Position numbers and translations under genes: made by a program. Below, piece by piece: positions 19,291 to 28,113 of a stretch of DNA of 64,000 bases. The notes beneath the pieces were generated by a model that saw only the letters and a program-made list of their open reading frames with translations, did not search any database and had not been told where the DNA came from. The stretch is from Anaerocolumna chitinilytica (GTDB lineage Bacteria; Bacillota; Clostridia; Lachnospirales; Lachnospiraceae). The stretch's first letter is position 1, and each line of letters begins with the position of its first letter. Location of the stretch: positions 810,001 to 874,000 of the forward strand of contig NZ_AP023368.1 of the NCBI RefSeq assembly GCF_014218355.1, written 5' to 3'.

Positions 19291-21042
19291 ATGCAGAAAA
19301 AGCTTTATATTAGTTACCTTGCGACAATTATTCTGGCGCTTGGAATAGCAGGAGTCTTAATCTGGAGTGAGACCTCGGATTATTTATATAAGAATAGTGA
19401 AGATCGTTATCTGGTTCAGGCACAGATGGTGGCAGACATTTTTACTATGACTGGCTTTCAATCGGACCAGGATTATGAAACTTTCGTTGATAAATACGGA
19501 AATAAATACAATTGCAGAATTACCATTATAGATAAAGATGGTAATGTTATTGCAGATTCTACCACAGACGAAAAATTGGAAAATCATAAATCCAGAGAAG
19601 AAGTGAAAAGTGCCTTAAATGGTAAGAGTGCATCTGTAACTAGATATTCCAACACCATGAAGCAGGAATATTCCTATAGTGCAGTGCCTGTAAATACCGC
19701 CGATTTTAGTGGTGTCATCCGAATATCTCTGCCATTTTCATCAATAAAAAGCCTTACTGACAAGTTAGAGGGAACACTTGAGCTTACGGTGTTTTTATGT
19801 CTGTTGTTAGCTATGGTTGCAGCCGCTGTATTTACAGGATTTTTAACCAAGCCTATAAATGAGGTGGCAAAGGCAGCAGAGAGAATATCCAATGGTGACT
19901 ATAATATTAAGATATATACAAGAGACAAATCAGTCGTAGGTAAACTTGCGGCTTCCTTCAATACTATGGCAGGAAATTTAAAAACTACAATAGCCAGCCT
20001 GACACACAGAAATGCAGAGCTGGAGGCTATGTTAAGCAGTATGGAAGCAGGCGTTGTTGCCATTGATGACAGCAGTGATGTGCTCTTTTTTAATAAATCC
20101 TTCGAAAAGATAAATCATGCAAAGAAATCCATAGCAGTAGGGCAGTCTTTATATTCTATTTTTAGAAATGCTGCAATATTTGATGCGGTGGATGAAGTAA
20201 AAGAAACGAAAACAAGTGTTATGAAAGAGGGAACCGTATCAGGTCCATCTTTGCGTTATATTAGAGTTACCGGTACCCCCCTGGGGCTGGATGGAGAGAA
20301 GTCCTTTGGTGTCCTTTTAATTATTGAGGATATCACCCAGTTAAAGAAACTGGAGAATATGCGAAGAGATTTCGTATCCAATGTCACCCATGAATTAAAG
20401 ACACCACTAACCTCAATCAGAGGATTTATTGATACCTTAAAAAATGGAGCCATAAAAGAAGAAGCAGTAGCAAACCGCTTCTTAGATATTATTGATATTG
20501 AGGCTGAGAGACTCTTTACACTTATTCAAGATATCTTATTGTTACAGGAAATTGAATCCAAAAGAGAGTTTGAAAAGCTTCCCTATGATATCAACGAGTG
20601 TGTAAAAGCAGTAATTGAACTGCTTGAGCCAAAATTAAAAGAGAATCTTAAAATAGTCTTTGAGCCCGAACCCTATCTTAAGCCTTTTTATTGTAATCCC
20701 GACAGGATGAAGCAGCTTTTTATCAATTTATTGGATAATGCTATAAAATACACGGAAGAAGGCATTATAACCATTAGTTTAAAAGAAGAGGATGGTAATC
20801 TGGTGCTTGGGGTAAAAGACACGGGAATTGGCATTGAGAAAGAGTATCTGCCCCGAATTTTTGAACGTTTTTACCGTGTAGACAGAGGCCGCTCCAGAAA
20901 GCAGGGCGGAACAGGCCTTGGATTATCGATCGTAAAGCATATCGTAGAGCTTTACGGAGGTAACATCCAGGTTAACAGCACTTTAGGAATGGGAACGGAA
21001 TTTGTTATTGCCCTTCCTTACGAGTCTGGAAAAAAGAATTAA
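19291..21042 (+). CDS. phoR: Phosphate regulon sensor histidine kinase PhoR
   Basis: The 583-residue kinase has an N-terminal membrane helix, an extracytoplasmic sensor of about 130 residues, a second helix (about residues 164-184), a HAMP domain, a PAS domain (AMLSSMEAGVVAIDD), the His box FVSNVTHELKTPLTS with His367, and an ATP-binding domain with N, G1 (DTGIGIEKEYLPRIFERFYRVD) and G2 boxes. An in-frame ATG at 19279 overlaps the GGAGG at 19281, so the ATG at 19291 is the start. Its 3' end overlaps the convergent membrane-protein gene by 60 bases. Confidence 0.93.
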   Translation: MQKKLYISYLATIILALGIAGVLIWSETSDYLYKNSEDRYLVQAQMVADIFTMTGFQSDQDYETFVDKYGNKYNCRITIIDKDGNVIADSTTDEKLENHKSREEVKSALNGKSASVTRYSNTMKQEYSYSAVPVNTADFSGVIRISLPFSSIKSLTDKLEGTLELTVFLCLLLAMVAAAVFTGFLTKPINEVAKAAERISNGDYNIKIYTRDKSVVGKLAASFNTMAGNLKTTIASLTHRNAELEAMLSSMEAGVVAIDDSSDVLFFNKSFEKINHAKKSIAVGQSLYSIFRNAAIFDAVDEVKETKTSVMKEGTVSGPSLRYIRVTGTPLGLDGEKSFGVLLIIEDITQLKKLENMRRDFVSNVTHELKTPLTSIRGFIDTLKNGAIKEEAVANRFLDIIDIEAERLFTLIQDILLLQEIESKREFEKLPYDINECVKAVIELLEPKLKENLKIVFEPEPYLKPFYCNPDRMKQLFINLLDNAIKYTEEGIITISLKEEDGNLVLGVKDTGIGIEKEYLPRIFERFYRVDRGRSRKQGGTGLGLSIVKHIVELYGGNIQVNSTLGMGTEFVIALPYESGKKN

Positions 21043-21639
21043 GCATAGACTTCCTATAAGGATTATACCTATTATAAGTATGAGGCAGTGCATAAAGAAG
21101 GTATCCGGGAGCAGATTAATAATCGGATCGGTAGCCGGGTCAAACAGCCAATAATTATTACGGAAAAAGATCTTATGAAAAACAATAAACAGCCGGTCAA
21201 AATTAACAGCACAGGCAATCGCTATTAATAGCGGCAGCACCAATACTGTTATGCCCGAGGGGAAAAGATAACTGTAATCTTTTCGTTTTCTCTTGTAGAG
21301 GATAGCTATAATCAGGAGCAGGGCAGTTACAGCACAGATATAATAAAAGGAAACAAAGATATGTTTCACTTCCTTAAAATGTTCCAGGGCTGGAGCGGAT
21401 GAGGGAAGGGTTGGAAACACCAGCTCTCCTTTATAAAAAGGAGAATTATAATCAATCAGAGCATCATAATTTTCCCTGATCACGGAGGCCTCTACACCAG
21501 AGGTCTTTTCTATATTAAGGTGTTTTATATCATAATAATAAAGCGGTCTGAAATTCACTGCAAGTATAACCCCTGCTGATATAAAGAATAGGGTAAATAA
21601 AAGACCGATACCAAGATCTGTAATTTTTATCTTTTTCAT
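20983..21639 (-). CDS. TIGR01906-like integral membrane protein
   Basis: The 218-residue product has four to five membrane helices, one at the N-terminus, and an extracytoplasmic loop rich in aromatic residues (FRPLYYYDIKHL, NYDALIDYNSPF). This layout and the INYDALIDY-type motif fit the TIGR01906 membrane protein family of Firmicutes, whose function is unknown. AAAGGA lies eight bases before the ATG at 21639 and only two before the ATG at 21645, so the inner one is preferred. Its last 60 bases overlap the 3' end of phoR on the other strand. Confidence 0.75.
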   Translation of the reverse strand: MKKIKITDLGIGLLFTLFFISAGVILAVNFRPLYYYDIKHLNIEKTSGVEASVIRENYDALIDYNSPFYKGELVFPTLPSSAPALEHFKEVKHIFVSFYYICAVTALLLIIAILYKRKRKDYSYLFPSGITVLVLPLLIAIACAVNFDRLFIVFHKIFFRNNYWLFDPATDPIINLLPDTFFMHCLILIIGIILIGSLCLILFSRLVRKGNNKFRSHS

Positions 21640-22028
21640 ATTCATAATCCTTTCGAAATATTCCTAATAATCCCATGGCAGTATGAAATTACCATAATAC
21701 TTATTCTAAGTACATATTATAACTTTATACATGAATTTAAGCAAATAGTTTATAATGCTTATTCTATTTTCTGGAAAAATCAACAAAGTATATAGACAAG
21801 CCTACCGTCTTTTATGATATAATAAGCGTAATGAGCATATGCAAGCTTGCTTGCAATTTGTGAGTGGAGCAAGCTTACTTTTATCGAAGGCTGTCCGGTC
21901 GCTATGAAAAGGAGAGAGTATCTGGTGTCGTAGAGATACAGAGTTTATAAAGGAAAGATAGTTTCTTGCTCCATAAATAGATGGACCGAGAGTCAAAATA
22001 ATAGCATGGAAAGGGTATGGTGGATAGT
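21640..22028 (+). other. Leader region before the DinB-like gene
   Basis: A -10-like TATAAT stands at 21818-21823. The transcript would begin near a palindrome GCAAGCTTGCTTGC (21841-21854), with GCAAGCTT repeated at 21869-21876, giving alternative pairings. No gene and no riboswitch class were recognised in the ~200-base leader. Confidence 0.4.
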
Positions 22029-22703
22029 ATGTTTCAACCGGGAACTGATTGGAATCCCAAGCAGGCACAATTAAAAGAATTACTGGCAAAACCTGAGAGA
22101 TTTGAAGAGGCAAAAAATCTATGTTTGGAAATGCATTCGATGCTTCACTCCTCTGTAACCCAGGGGTCAGGCAGCACCCTTATGGATGAAGTCTGGGAGG
22201 GATTAACGGATAAAGCCTTTGTAACGATGCCTACAGTAAAGGATGTAACAGTTGCCTGGAATATCTGGCATATTACACGAATTGAAGATCTTACGGCAAA
22301 TATCCTGATAGGCGAGAGAGAACAGGTACTGGATGAGTCTTGGCTTAAACGTCTGGGGGTACAGGTGAAAGATACTGGAAATGCTATGACTGACGATGAA
22401 ATTCTGGAACTAAGCAAAAATTTAAAAATGGATGAACTAAAAAATTACCGTGATGCTGTAGGAAGCCGAACGAAAGAGCTCATAGATAATCTTACATTAC
22501 CTGACTTGAAGAGGAAGGTCAGGAAGGAAAGCATCGATAGGATTCTGGAAGAAGGCGGGGTAACCAAACAGGGGGATTCCATCTGGCTCCTTGATTTCTG
22601 GGGAAGGAAGAATATCACCGGAATTCTCTTAATGCCGATCACTAGACACCAGGTGGGGCATTTGAATGACAGTCTGAAACTGAAAAAGAAATTACAGAAG
22701 TGA
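22029..22703 (+). CDS. DinB-like damage-inducible four-helix protein
   Basis: The 224-residue product is all-helical and has the DinB/YfiT-type pattern: a helix ending in MHSMLHSS, a central TVAWNIWHITRIEDL in which the His can bind metal, and a C-terminal MPITRHQVGHLND with two more His. These are the three expected metal-binding positions. Family members are bacillithiol- or mycothiol-dependent transferases or have unknown roles. Two ATGs compete (22017 and 22029); GGTGG five bases before 22029 favours the second. Confidence 0.7.
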   Translation: MFQPGTDWNPKQAQLKELLAKPERFEEAKNLCLEMHSMLHSSVTQGSGSTLMDEVWEGLTDKAFVTMPTVKDVTVAWNIWHITRIEDLTANILIGEREQVLDESWLKRLGVQVKDTGNAMTDDEILELSKNLKMDELKNYRDAVGSRTKELIDNLTLPDLKRKVRKESIDRILEEGGVTKQGDSIWLLDFWGRKNITGILLMPITRHQVGHLNDSLKLKKKLQK

Positions 22704-22804
22704 ATTTAAGGTACTTTATCTTAGTCAATAATAAGCAGATATCATAATATTTATAAGTAACCGGGGCTTGCCATAGGGTTTTAAATATTGTAAACTAAAG
22801 ATAG

Positions 22805-22878
22805 ATTTTGTATGACTGGCGGAAATGGGAGCTTACCCATAGGGAGTACAAAAATACGATATGCCGACCGCCTGGGCA
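22805..22878 (+). ncRNA. ZTP (pfl) riboswitch aptamer
   Basis: The first helix is formed by ATTTTGTA (22805-22812) and TACAAAAAT (22847-22855). Inside it are the conserved GACTGGCGGAAATGGG and CCCATAGGGAG, and 3' of it comes CCGCCTGGGCA, the joint signature of the pfl/ZTP class. The aptamer senses ZMP/ZTP, the purine intermediate that accumulates in folate shortage. It stands 100 bases upstream of purH, whose product consumes ZMP, so control of purH is expected. Confidence 0.96.
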
Positions 22879-22922
22879 GCTTTGGTAATAGGAATATTAT
22901 CAGGTTACCAGGGCGGTTTTTT
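22866..22922 (+). terminator. Riboswitch-controlled terminator upstream of purH
   Basis: ACCGCCTGG with TGGTAA pairs with TTACCA and GGGCGGT, followed by six T. The 5' arm overlaps the conserved CCGCCTGGGCA of the aptamer, so ligand binding and termination are mutually exclusive: ZMP/ZTP should turn purH on. Confidence 0.92.
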
Positions 22923-22977
22923 GCTGTCTGACAGTGGCTTTATATTTATTTAGCGAGTTAAGAAAAGGAGAACGAAG

Positions 22978-24531
22978 ATGAGAGCATTAATCAGCGTATC
23001 AGACAAAACAGGGATTGTGGAATTTGCAAAAGAGTTGGAGGCATTAGGCATTCAGATTTTATCTACCGGCGGAACCTATAAAAAGCTGATGGATGAAGGC
23101 GTTGCGGCAATGGAAGTGTCAGAAGTAACAGGATTTCCTGAATGCCTGGACGGAAGGGTAAAGACACTGCACCCGGCGATTCATGCAGGACTTCTTGCCA
23201 TGAGAGGGAAAGAAGAACACATGAAGCAGCTAAAAGACCTTCAGATCGAGCCTATAGATTTTGTTATTGTAAATCTTTATCCTTTTAAAGCAACAATCTT
23301 AAAAGAGGATGTTACCAGAGAAGAAGCAGTTGAGAATATTGATATCGGCGGACCTACTATGCTTCGCAGTGCGGCTAAGAATTATCAGGACGTTGCTGTG
23401 GTAACAGACCCTGCTGACTATAATAAGGTGCTTAACGAATTAAAGCAAGAGGGAAAGGTCAGCCTTGATACCAAGTTCTATTTAATGCAGAAAGTATTCA
23501 TGCATACTTCTAATTATGACACGATGATTGCGGATTACCTTAAGAAAGAAAGAAAAGATACCAGCCTTCCTGAGACCTTGACCCTTACCTATGAAAAGGT
23601 GCAGGATATGAGATATGGTGAAAATCCACATCAAAGGGCAGCCTTTTACCGTGAAATCGGAAAGAAAAAGGGTTCTATTGTAGATGCCAGACAGCTTAAC
23701 GGTAAGGAATTATCCTTTAACAACATCAATGATACCAACGGAGCTTTGGAATTATTAAAAGAATTCAGTGAACCTACGGTTGTTGCCTGCAAACATGGAA
23801 ATCCCTGCGGAGTAGGAAGTGCGGCTACTATTGATGAAGCCTGGGACAAGGCTTATCTGGCAGATAAGGTATCTATCTTTGGGGGTATCGTAGTTGTAAA
23901 TCGCAAGGTGACAGCATACATGGCAGAAGAGATGAGCAAAATCTTCCTGGAGGTTATTGTAGCTCCCGACTTTGAAGAAGCGGCGCTTGCTATATTAAAA
24001 GGTAAGAAAAATGTTAGAGTGCTGCAGTTAGCAGATATCGAAGTGCCTCAGGATGAAAATGCTTATGACTTAAAGAAAGTAAATGGCGGACTTATCGTTC
24101 AGACTATAGACAGCAAACTTTTGAATCAAGAAGACATCAAGGTAGTAACGGATAGAAAGCCAACGGAGAAAGAATTGGAAGACATGCTTTTTGCTATGAA
24201 AGTTGTTAAGTTTGTGAAGTCCAATGGTATTGCCTTGGCAAAGGATAAGCAGTCTGTAGGAATCGGGCCGGGACAGGTAAATCGTATCTGGGCTGCGAAG
24301 CAGAGCATTGAACACAGCAAAGAGTTAATTGGGCAAGAAGCTTCCTGCGGCGCAGTTCTTGCTTCTGATGCCTTCTTCCCTTTTGATGACTGCGTAGAAG
24401 CTGCTCATGAAGGTGGTATTACAGCGATTATTCAGCCCGGAGGTTCTGTTCGTGATGAGGACTCCATTAAAAAATGCAATGAATATGGAATCGCAATGGT
24501 ATTTACCGGAATGAGACACTTTAAACATTAA
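22978..24531 (+). CDS. purH: Bifunctional AICAR transformylase / IMP cyclohydrolase
   Basis: The 517-residue enzyme carries out the last two steps of IMP synthesis: formylation of AICAR (ZMP) with 10-formyl-THF, then ring closure. The N-terminal cyclohydrolase domain starts [20 protein letters not shown] and includes [24 protein letters not shown] and [14 protein letters not shown]. The C-terminal transformylase has [23 protein letters not shown] and [10 protein letters not shown]. The length is normal. AAAAGGAGAACGAAG precedes ATG. It is alone under the ZTP riboswitch rather than in a pur operon. Confidence 0.98.
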   Translation: MRALISVSDKTGIVEFAKELEALGIQILSTGGTYKKLMDEGVAAMEVSEVTGFPECLDGRVKTLHPAIHAGLLAMRGKEEHMKQLKDLQIEPIDFVIVNLYPFKATILKEDVTREEAVENIDIGGPTMLRSAAKNYQDVAVVTDPADYNKVLNELKQEGKVSLDTKFYLMQKVFMHTSNYDTMIADYLKKERKDTSLPETLTLTYEKVQDMRYGENPHQRAAFYREIGKKKGSIVDARQLNGKELSFNNINDTNGALELLKEFSEPTVVACKHGNPCGVGSAATIDEAWDKAYLADKVSIFGGIVVVNRKVTAYMAEEMSKIFLEVIVAPDFEEAALAILKGKKNVRVLQLADIEVPQDENAYDLKKVNGGLIVQTIDSKLLNQEDIKVVTDRKPTEKELEDMLFAMKVVKFVKSNGIALAKDKQSVGIGPGQVNRIWAAKQSIEHSKELIGQEASCGAVLASDAFFPFDDCVEAAHEGGITAIIQPGGSVRDEDSIKKCNEYGIAMVFTGMRHFKH

Positions 24532-24662
24532 TACCCTGTATTTCTTAAGGTATACGAAACATCATCTTAGGTAATAGATTACGAGGTGCAGAAAGTGGCA
24601 CCTGATAACTCAAACAATCCAGGCCATATTTATAACTTTTTAAAAGAATAGAAGATACAGTT

Positions 24663-24717
24663 TGGCAGTTCTGACAGCAAAGAAGAGTATCCTTTGCTGC
24701 TGGCACTGCCATTTTTT
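24663..24717 (+). terminator. Strong terminator after purH
   Basis: TGGCAGT (24663-24669) pairs with ACTGCCA (24705-24711) and, inside, CAGCAAAG (24675-24682) pairs with CTTTGCTG (24692-24699). Six T follow. Confidence 0.92.
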
Positions 24718-25023
24718 GACCTTACTATTGGTTAGTAATCTATTAGTAGTTAGTCTGAAGCTGATTGGACTTGCTTTCATCAGTGTATATGAATTATGAT
24801 ATTATTATAACCGAATGAGTATATGAAAACCTGTGTACAAGATGCAAAGAGCGTAAAAGCTAATAGTTGTGTATAAAGTTTTCGAGCTAAGAGGAGAATG
24901 TGGATGAAAGGCAGAGGTATAGATAGCGGTAAAGGAATATAGTGCTTAAAATTCTGGCTGCAGTATGTAAGACACGGCTGTTTATTGGCAGGTAATTGGT
25001 TAGGATAGCGGGGGGCAAGTGAT
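24718..25023 (+). other. Leader region before the LUD-domain gene
   Basis: This ~300-base stretch has A+T-rich -10-like sequences near 24800 and no credible ORF or recognised RNA motif. I see nothing else in it. Confidence 0.35.
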
Positions 25024-25641
25024 ATGAAGGAACGAATAACGAAAACAATTGCGAATCTAGAAAAAAATAAGATGTCAGGATATTATGTAAAGAACCGGGA
25101 GGAACTGCTTCTGCTTTTGTCCAAACTGATTAAAAGAGGTGAAACAGTAGGATGCGGAGATTCTGTTACTTTAGAGGAGACAGGAGTATTTGAGTATCTT
25201 CGAAGCGGAGATTATATATTTTATAATAAGCATCAGCAGAACTTGACTTCGGAGGATAAGCGTGCACTCTATTTAAAGAACTTTGAAGCAGATACTTTTA
25301 TAACCGGTACCAATGCTATAACCGAGGATGGAGAGCTGTTTAATATAGATGGAAACGGAAGCCGTGTTGCTCCAATGATTTATGGCCCCAGGCAAGTAAT
25401 TGTAGTTGTGGGTACGAACAAGATAACAGAGAATGCGGAGGAAGCCATAGTACGTACCCGGCAGATAGCCGCTCCTCTTGATGCTAAACGGCTGGGAAAG
25501 GACACACCTTGTACAAAGTTAGGAAAATGCATTGATTGCAGCCATCAGCAAAGAATATGCAATGACTTTGTGTTGATAACGGGTCAGCTGATAAAGGACA
25601 GGATAAAAGTTGTTATAATAGAAGGAAATTTTGGCTTCTGA
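25024..25641 (+). CDS. LUD-domain protein (LutC/YkgG-like)
   Basis: The 205-residue product has the LUD domain pattern: LEKNKMSGYYVKNREEL, GETVGCGDSVTLEETGV, ADTFITGTNAITEDGELFNIDGNGSRVAPMIYGPRQVIVVVGTNKI, and a C-terminal CTKLGKCIDCSHQQRIC Cys cluster. Relatives contribute to lactate oxidation (LutC), but stand-alone clostridial versions with the Cys tail have no assigned role. GGGGGGCAAGTGAT precedes ATG. It is not next to lutA or lutB, so a lactate role is not supported by context. Confidence 0.85.
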   Translation: MKERITKTIANLEKNKMSGYYVKNREELLLLLSKLIKRGETVGCGDSVTLEETGVFEYLRSGDYIFYNKHQQNLTSEDKRALYLKNFEADTFITGTNAITEDGELFNIDGNGSRVAPMIYGPRQVIVVVGTNKITENAEEAIVRTRQIAAPLDAKRLGKDTPCTKLGKCIDCSHQQRICNDFVLITGQLIKDRIKVVIIEGNFGF

Positions 25642-25789
25642 TATAATTACATGTCCTGTATTGGGAAGAAATAAAATAATAGGTATGCTATAATAACATC
25701 ATGTAACTACAGATAGATTGCTTTAATAAATAGCAGAGCAGTGTACTTCCGCCTGCGAAGAAGGATGATAATACAAAGAGGATTAAATT

Positions 25790-27139
25790 ATGCAAAATGG
25801 CAATTTGTATTTTGAATATAGCGAAGATGCAGTAAAGTATCTGAAGAACCGGGATAAAAGGCTGGGAGCTGCCATTGATCTGATAGGTCCGATACAGAGG
25901 AGAGTCGATAGGAACTTGTTCTCTTCTATAATACATCATATTATTGGACAGCAGATATCTACTCGTGCGCAGGAGACAATCTGGATGAGGCTCTGTGAAA
26001 AACTGGGCAAGGTAGATGCAGAAACGATTGATGGGCTTTCGGAAGCAGAATTGCAAAGCATTGGCATTACCTATAAAAAAGCAGGATATATCAAAGATTT
26101 TGCAACAAAAGTAAAGAAGAATGAATTTAAAATAGAAGAACTAAATCAGCTGACAGACAGTGAAATAATCAAAGAACTTTCGGAATTAAAGGGCATTGGT
26201 GTTTGGACGGCTGAAATGCTTATGATATTTTCCATGCAGCGCCCGGATGTGGTGAGTTTTGGGGACTTGGCAATCCACCGCGGAATGCGGATGCTATATC
26301 ATAAGAAAAATATTGACCGTAAGGAATTCGCCAAATATGCCAAACGTTACTCACCCTATGGAACAGTAGCAAGTTTATATCTTTGGGCAATCGCCGGAGG
26401 AGCTTTACCCGATATGGCAGATCCCGCAGCAAAGAAAATTGTAGCACATAAGGAAAGCATTAGTGACGAAAAGCAGAGAAAGGTAAAAGAAATAGAGGCA
26501 AAGGAAATAAAGTCAAATGCATCAGTTGTTAAGCAATTAAAAGTAAGACAAGCGGACAAGGATAATGTTGAGGTAAAAAAAGCAAATAAATATCAGCAAG
26601 ATGATATGTGGAGGGCGGTATATGAAAGCGACCCATCCTATGATGGAATTTTCTTTTATGCCGTCAAATCCACCGGAATATATTGCCGCCCCTCCTGCAA
26701 ATCTAAAGTACCAAAACGGGAGAACATCTGCTATTTTGATACGGCGGAGCAAGCAAAAGAGGCGGGCTTTCGTCCTTGCAAGCGCTGTAGAAGTGACCTT
26801 TTTGATTATCAGCCCATGAAGGAAATTGCAGAAAAGGTGAGACTACTGCTGGAGGATTCCTATACAAAGAGGAGTAAAACTAGTCAGGAATTAAAGGAAA
26901 TTGGTTTATCAAAGCATCGGGTCGGTGAAATATTTAAGAATGAATATGGTATCACATTGTCAGAATATACTGACAGGCTGCGTTTGGAAAAGGCAAAAGA
27001 CCTCTTGTCTTGTACCGGTGAAGATATAGTTGATATTGCATATTCTGTTGGCTTCGGCGGAATGTCTTCATTTTACCGCTTCTTTAAGAAAGAAACAGGA
27101 CAATCACCTGCAGCATTCAGAAAGGAGTGCCAATTATGA
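25790..27139 (+). CDS. DNA-3-methyladenine glycosylase fused to Ada-type methyl-sensing regulator (AlkA-AdaA)
   Basis: The 449-residue protein joins two repair functions. Residues 1-205 are an HhH-GPD glycosylase (hairpin LKGIGVWTA at 133-141, catalytic Asp159 in FGDLAIHRG) that removes alkylated purines. A Lys/Glu-rich linker (about 210-268) follows. Residues 270-340 are the Ada N-terminal domain with zinc Cys299, Cys303, Cys330 and Cys333 (YCRPSC, FRPCKRC), which takes a methyl group from phosphotriesters. The rest is an AraC-type helix-turn-helix. It is therefore both repair enzyme and transcription activator. Its stop overlaps the start of ogt (ATGA), coupling the two. Confidence 0.93.
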   Translation: MQNGNLYFEYSEDAVKYLKNRDKRLGAAIDLIGPIQRRVDRNLFSSIIHHIIGQQISTRAQETIWMRLCEKLGKVDAETIDGLSEAELQSIGITYKKAGYIKDFATKVKKNEFKIEELNQLTDSEIIKELSELKGIGVWTAEMLMIFSMQRPDVVSFGDLAIHRGMRMLYHKKNIDRKEFAKYAKRYSPYGTVASLYLWAIAGGALPDMADPAAKKIVAHKESISDEKQRKVKEIEAKEIKSNASVVKQLKVRQADKDNVEVKKANKYQQDDMWRAVYESDPSYDGIFFYAVKSTGIYCRPSCKSKVPKRENICYFDTAEQAKEAGFRPCKRCRSDLFDYQPMKEIAEKVRLLLEDSYTKRSKTSQELKEIGLSKHRVGEIFKNEYGITLSEYTDRLRLEKAKDLLSCTGEDIVDIAYSVGFGGMSSFYRFFKKETGQSPAAFRKECQL

Positions 27140-27600
27140 TAAAATATGCTTATTATAATTTTAAATACGGAATTTTAAAAATCGGTTATAAGGAACAATC
27201 GGTTGTTTATTTAAAAAGAGCAGACAAGATTGATACGAAAAATGAACCCTCTGCACTTTCTGATAATGCTTATAAACAGGTGTGTGAGTATCTGGAGGGA
27301 AGGAGAGTGATATTTGATTTCCCGTATCAGCTGGAAGGTACAGAGTTTCAAAAAAAGGTATGGGATGCGCTTTTGCAGATTCCCTATGGAACAGTTTGCA
27401 CATACAAACAGGTAGCAGAAGCCATTGGCAGTCCAAGAGGAAGCCGGGCGGTAGGATTAGCAAATAATAAAAATCCTATTAATATTGTTGTGCCTTGCCA
27501 CCGGGTAATTGGTACAAATGGCCGCCTTGTTGGCTATGCCGGTGGTCTTGCAATGAAAGAAGCGCTGCTTCAACTGGAGAAAAGACCAGTAATTAATTGA
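27136..27600 (+). CDS. ogt: Methylated-DNA-protein cysteine S-methyltransferase
   Basis: The 154-residue suicide enzyme transfers the methyl group of O6-methylguanine to its own Cys121 in the NIVVPCHRVIG motif. The helix-turn-helix segment YGTVCTYKQVAEAIGSPRGSRAVG with the Arg finger is present. The start is the ATG at 27136, eight bases after AAAGGAG and inside the end of the upstream gene. With that gene it supplies all the activities of the Ada response, split differently from Escherichia coli. Confidence 0.95.
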   Translation: MIKYAYYNFKYGILKIGYKEQSVVYLKRADKIDTKNEPSALSDNAYKQVCEYLEGRRVIFDFPYQLEGTEFQKKVWDALLQIPYGTVCTYKQVAEAIGSPRGSRAVGLANNKNPINIVVPCHRVIGTNGRLVGYAGGLAMKEALLQLEKRPVIN

Positions 27601-27625
27601 CAAAGTTAAAATCTCATGCTATTAT
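27597..27625 (+). promoter_or_regulatory. Sigma-A promoter of the ABC-F gene, overlapping the ogt stop codon
   Basis: TTGACA (27597-27602) and TATTAT (27620-27625) are 17 bases apart. The -35 shares bases with the ogt stop codon. A perfect 9-bp dyad (CTATTATGG, GAG, CCATAATAG; 27619-27639) covers the -10 and the expected start, as an operator would. Confidence 0.8.
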
Positions 27626-27752
27626 GGGAGCCATAATAGAACTTATCAGAACTTATTTTCAATTTTCTGATAAAAGCGGTGATTTATCCGCCGTGCATTT
27701 GCTTCAGGAATAGCTTTCTGTTCCTATAGTATGTATTTAGAGGAGATAAGCC

Positions 27753-27845
27753 ATGAGCTTTTATATAACAGATAAACTAACACGAAGACTTGGCTCTGTA
27801 CAATTCAAACCGATGAAACATTGTGCAGAGCTTGACAGGTCCTAA
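27753..27845 (+). CDS. Candidate 30-residue leader peptide upstream of the ABC-F gene
   Basis: ATG at 27753 opens a 30-codon frame ending at TAA 27843-27845. AGAGGAGA (27739-27746) is an excellent ribosome site six bases upstream. The peptide starts MSFYITDKLTRRLG and is basic in the middle, including an RRLG stretch. Arg-rich leader segments promote macrolide-dependent stalling in known leaders. It may be a stall peptide that controls the following terminators; no homology was tested. Confidence 0.55.
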   Translation: MSFYITDKLTRRLGSVQFKPMKHCAELDRS

Positions 27846-27874
27846 GGAATCCAATCATCGGAAGAAGGAGTAAT

Positions 27875-27914
27875 AGAGCAGGAATTTTCAGATACCTGTT
27901 TTTTGCTCTTTTTT
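27875..27914 (+). terminator. Leader terminator 1
   Basis: AGAGCA (27875-27880) pairs with TGCTCT (27904-27909), with inner GG/CC pairing, followed by six T. It begins 30 bases after the leader ORF stop. Confidence 0.65.
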
Positions 27915-27933
27915 CTGCTGGGATTTTTGAGGG

Positions 27934-27970
27934 AAGGCTATGGACATTGTTTTGTCCATAGCCTTTTGTT
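27934..27970 (+). terminator. Leader terminator 2
   Basis: GGCTATGGACA (27936-27946) pairs perfectly with TGTCCATAGCC (27953-27963) around a six-base loop, extended by AA/TT, followed by TTTTGTT. Confidence 0.75.
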
Positions 27971-27995
27971 ATGCAGAGAAAGAAGAAATGCAATC

Positions 27996-28041
27996 AGCAG
28001 AAGGCGGATACAATTAAGGTATCTTTGCTTTCTGCTTTTTT
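27996..28041 (+). terminator. Leader terminator 3
   Basis: AGCAGAA (27996-28002) pairs with TTCTGCT (28030-28036), with an inner GATAC/GTATC stem (28007-28011, 28019-28023), followed by six T, 70 bases before the ABC-F start. Confidence 0.75.
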
Positions 28042-28113
28042 GTTTGAGAAATAAGGCGGTAGGTACCCTAATGATATGACAACAGAGGGATAACGGAAAG
28101 GAAGAATATAATT

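Larger units (their letters stand above)
27632..28113 (+). promoter_or_regulatory. Long regulatory leader of the ABC-F gene (attenuator candidate)
   Basis: The ~480-base leader contains a 9-bp hairpin (27643-27651 with 27665-27673), a short ORF with a good ribosome site (27753-27845), and three successive terminator-like hairpins before the structural gene. This is the layout of ribosome-mediated attenuation known for antibiotic-resistance ABC-F and Erm genes. The regulating drug or signal cannot be read from the sequence. Confidence 0.65.
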
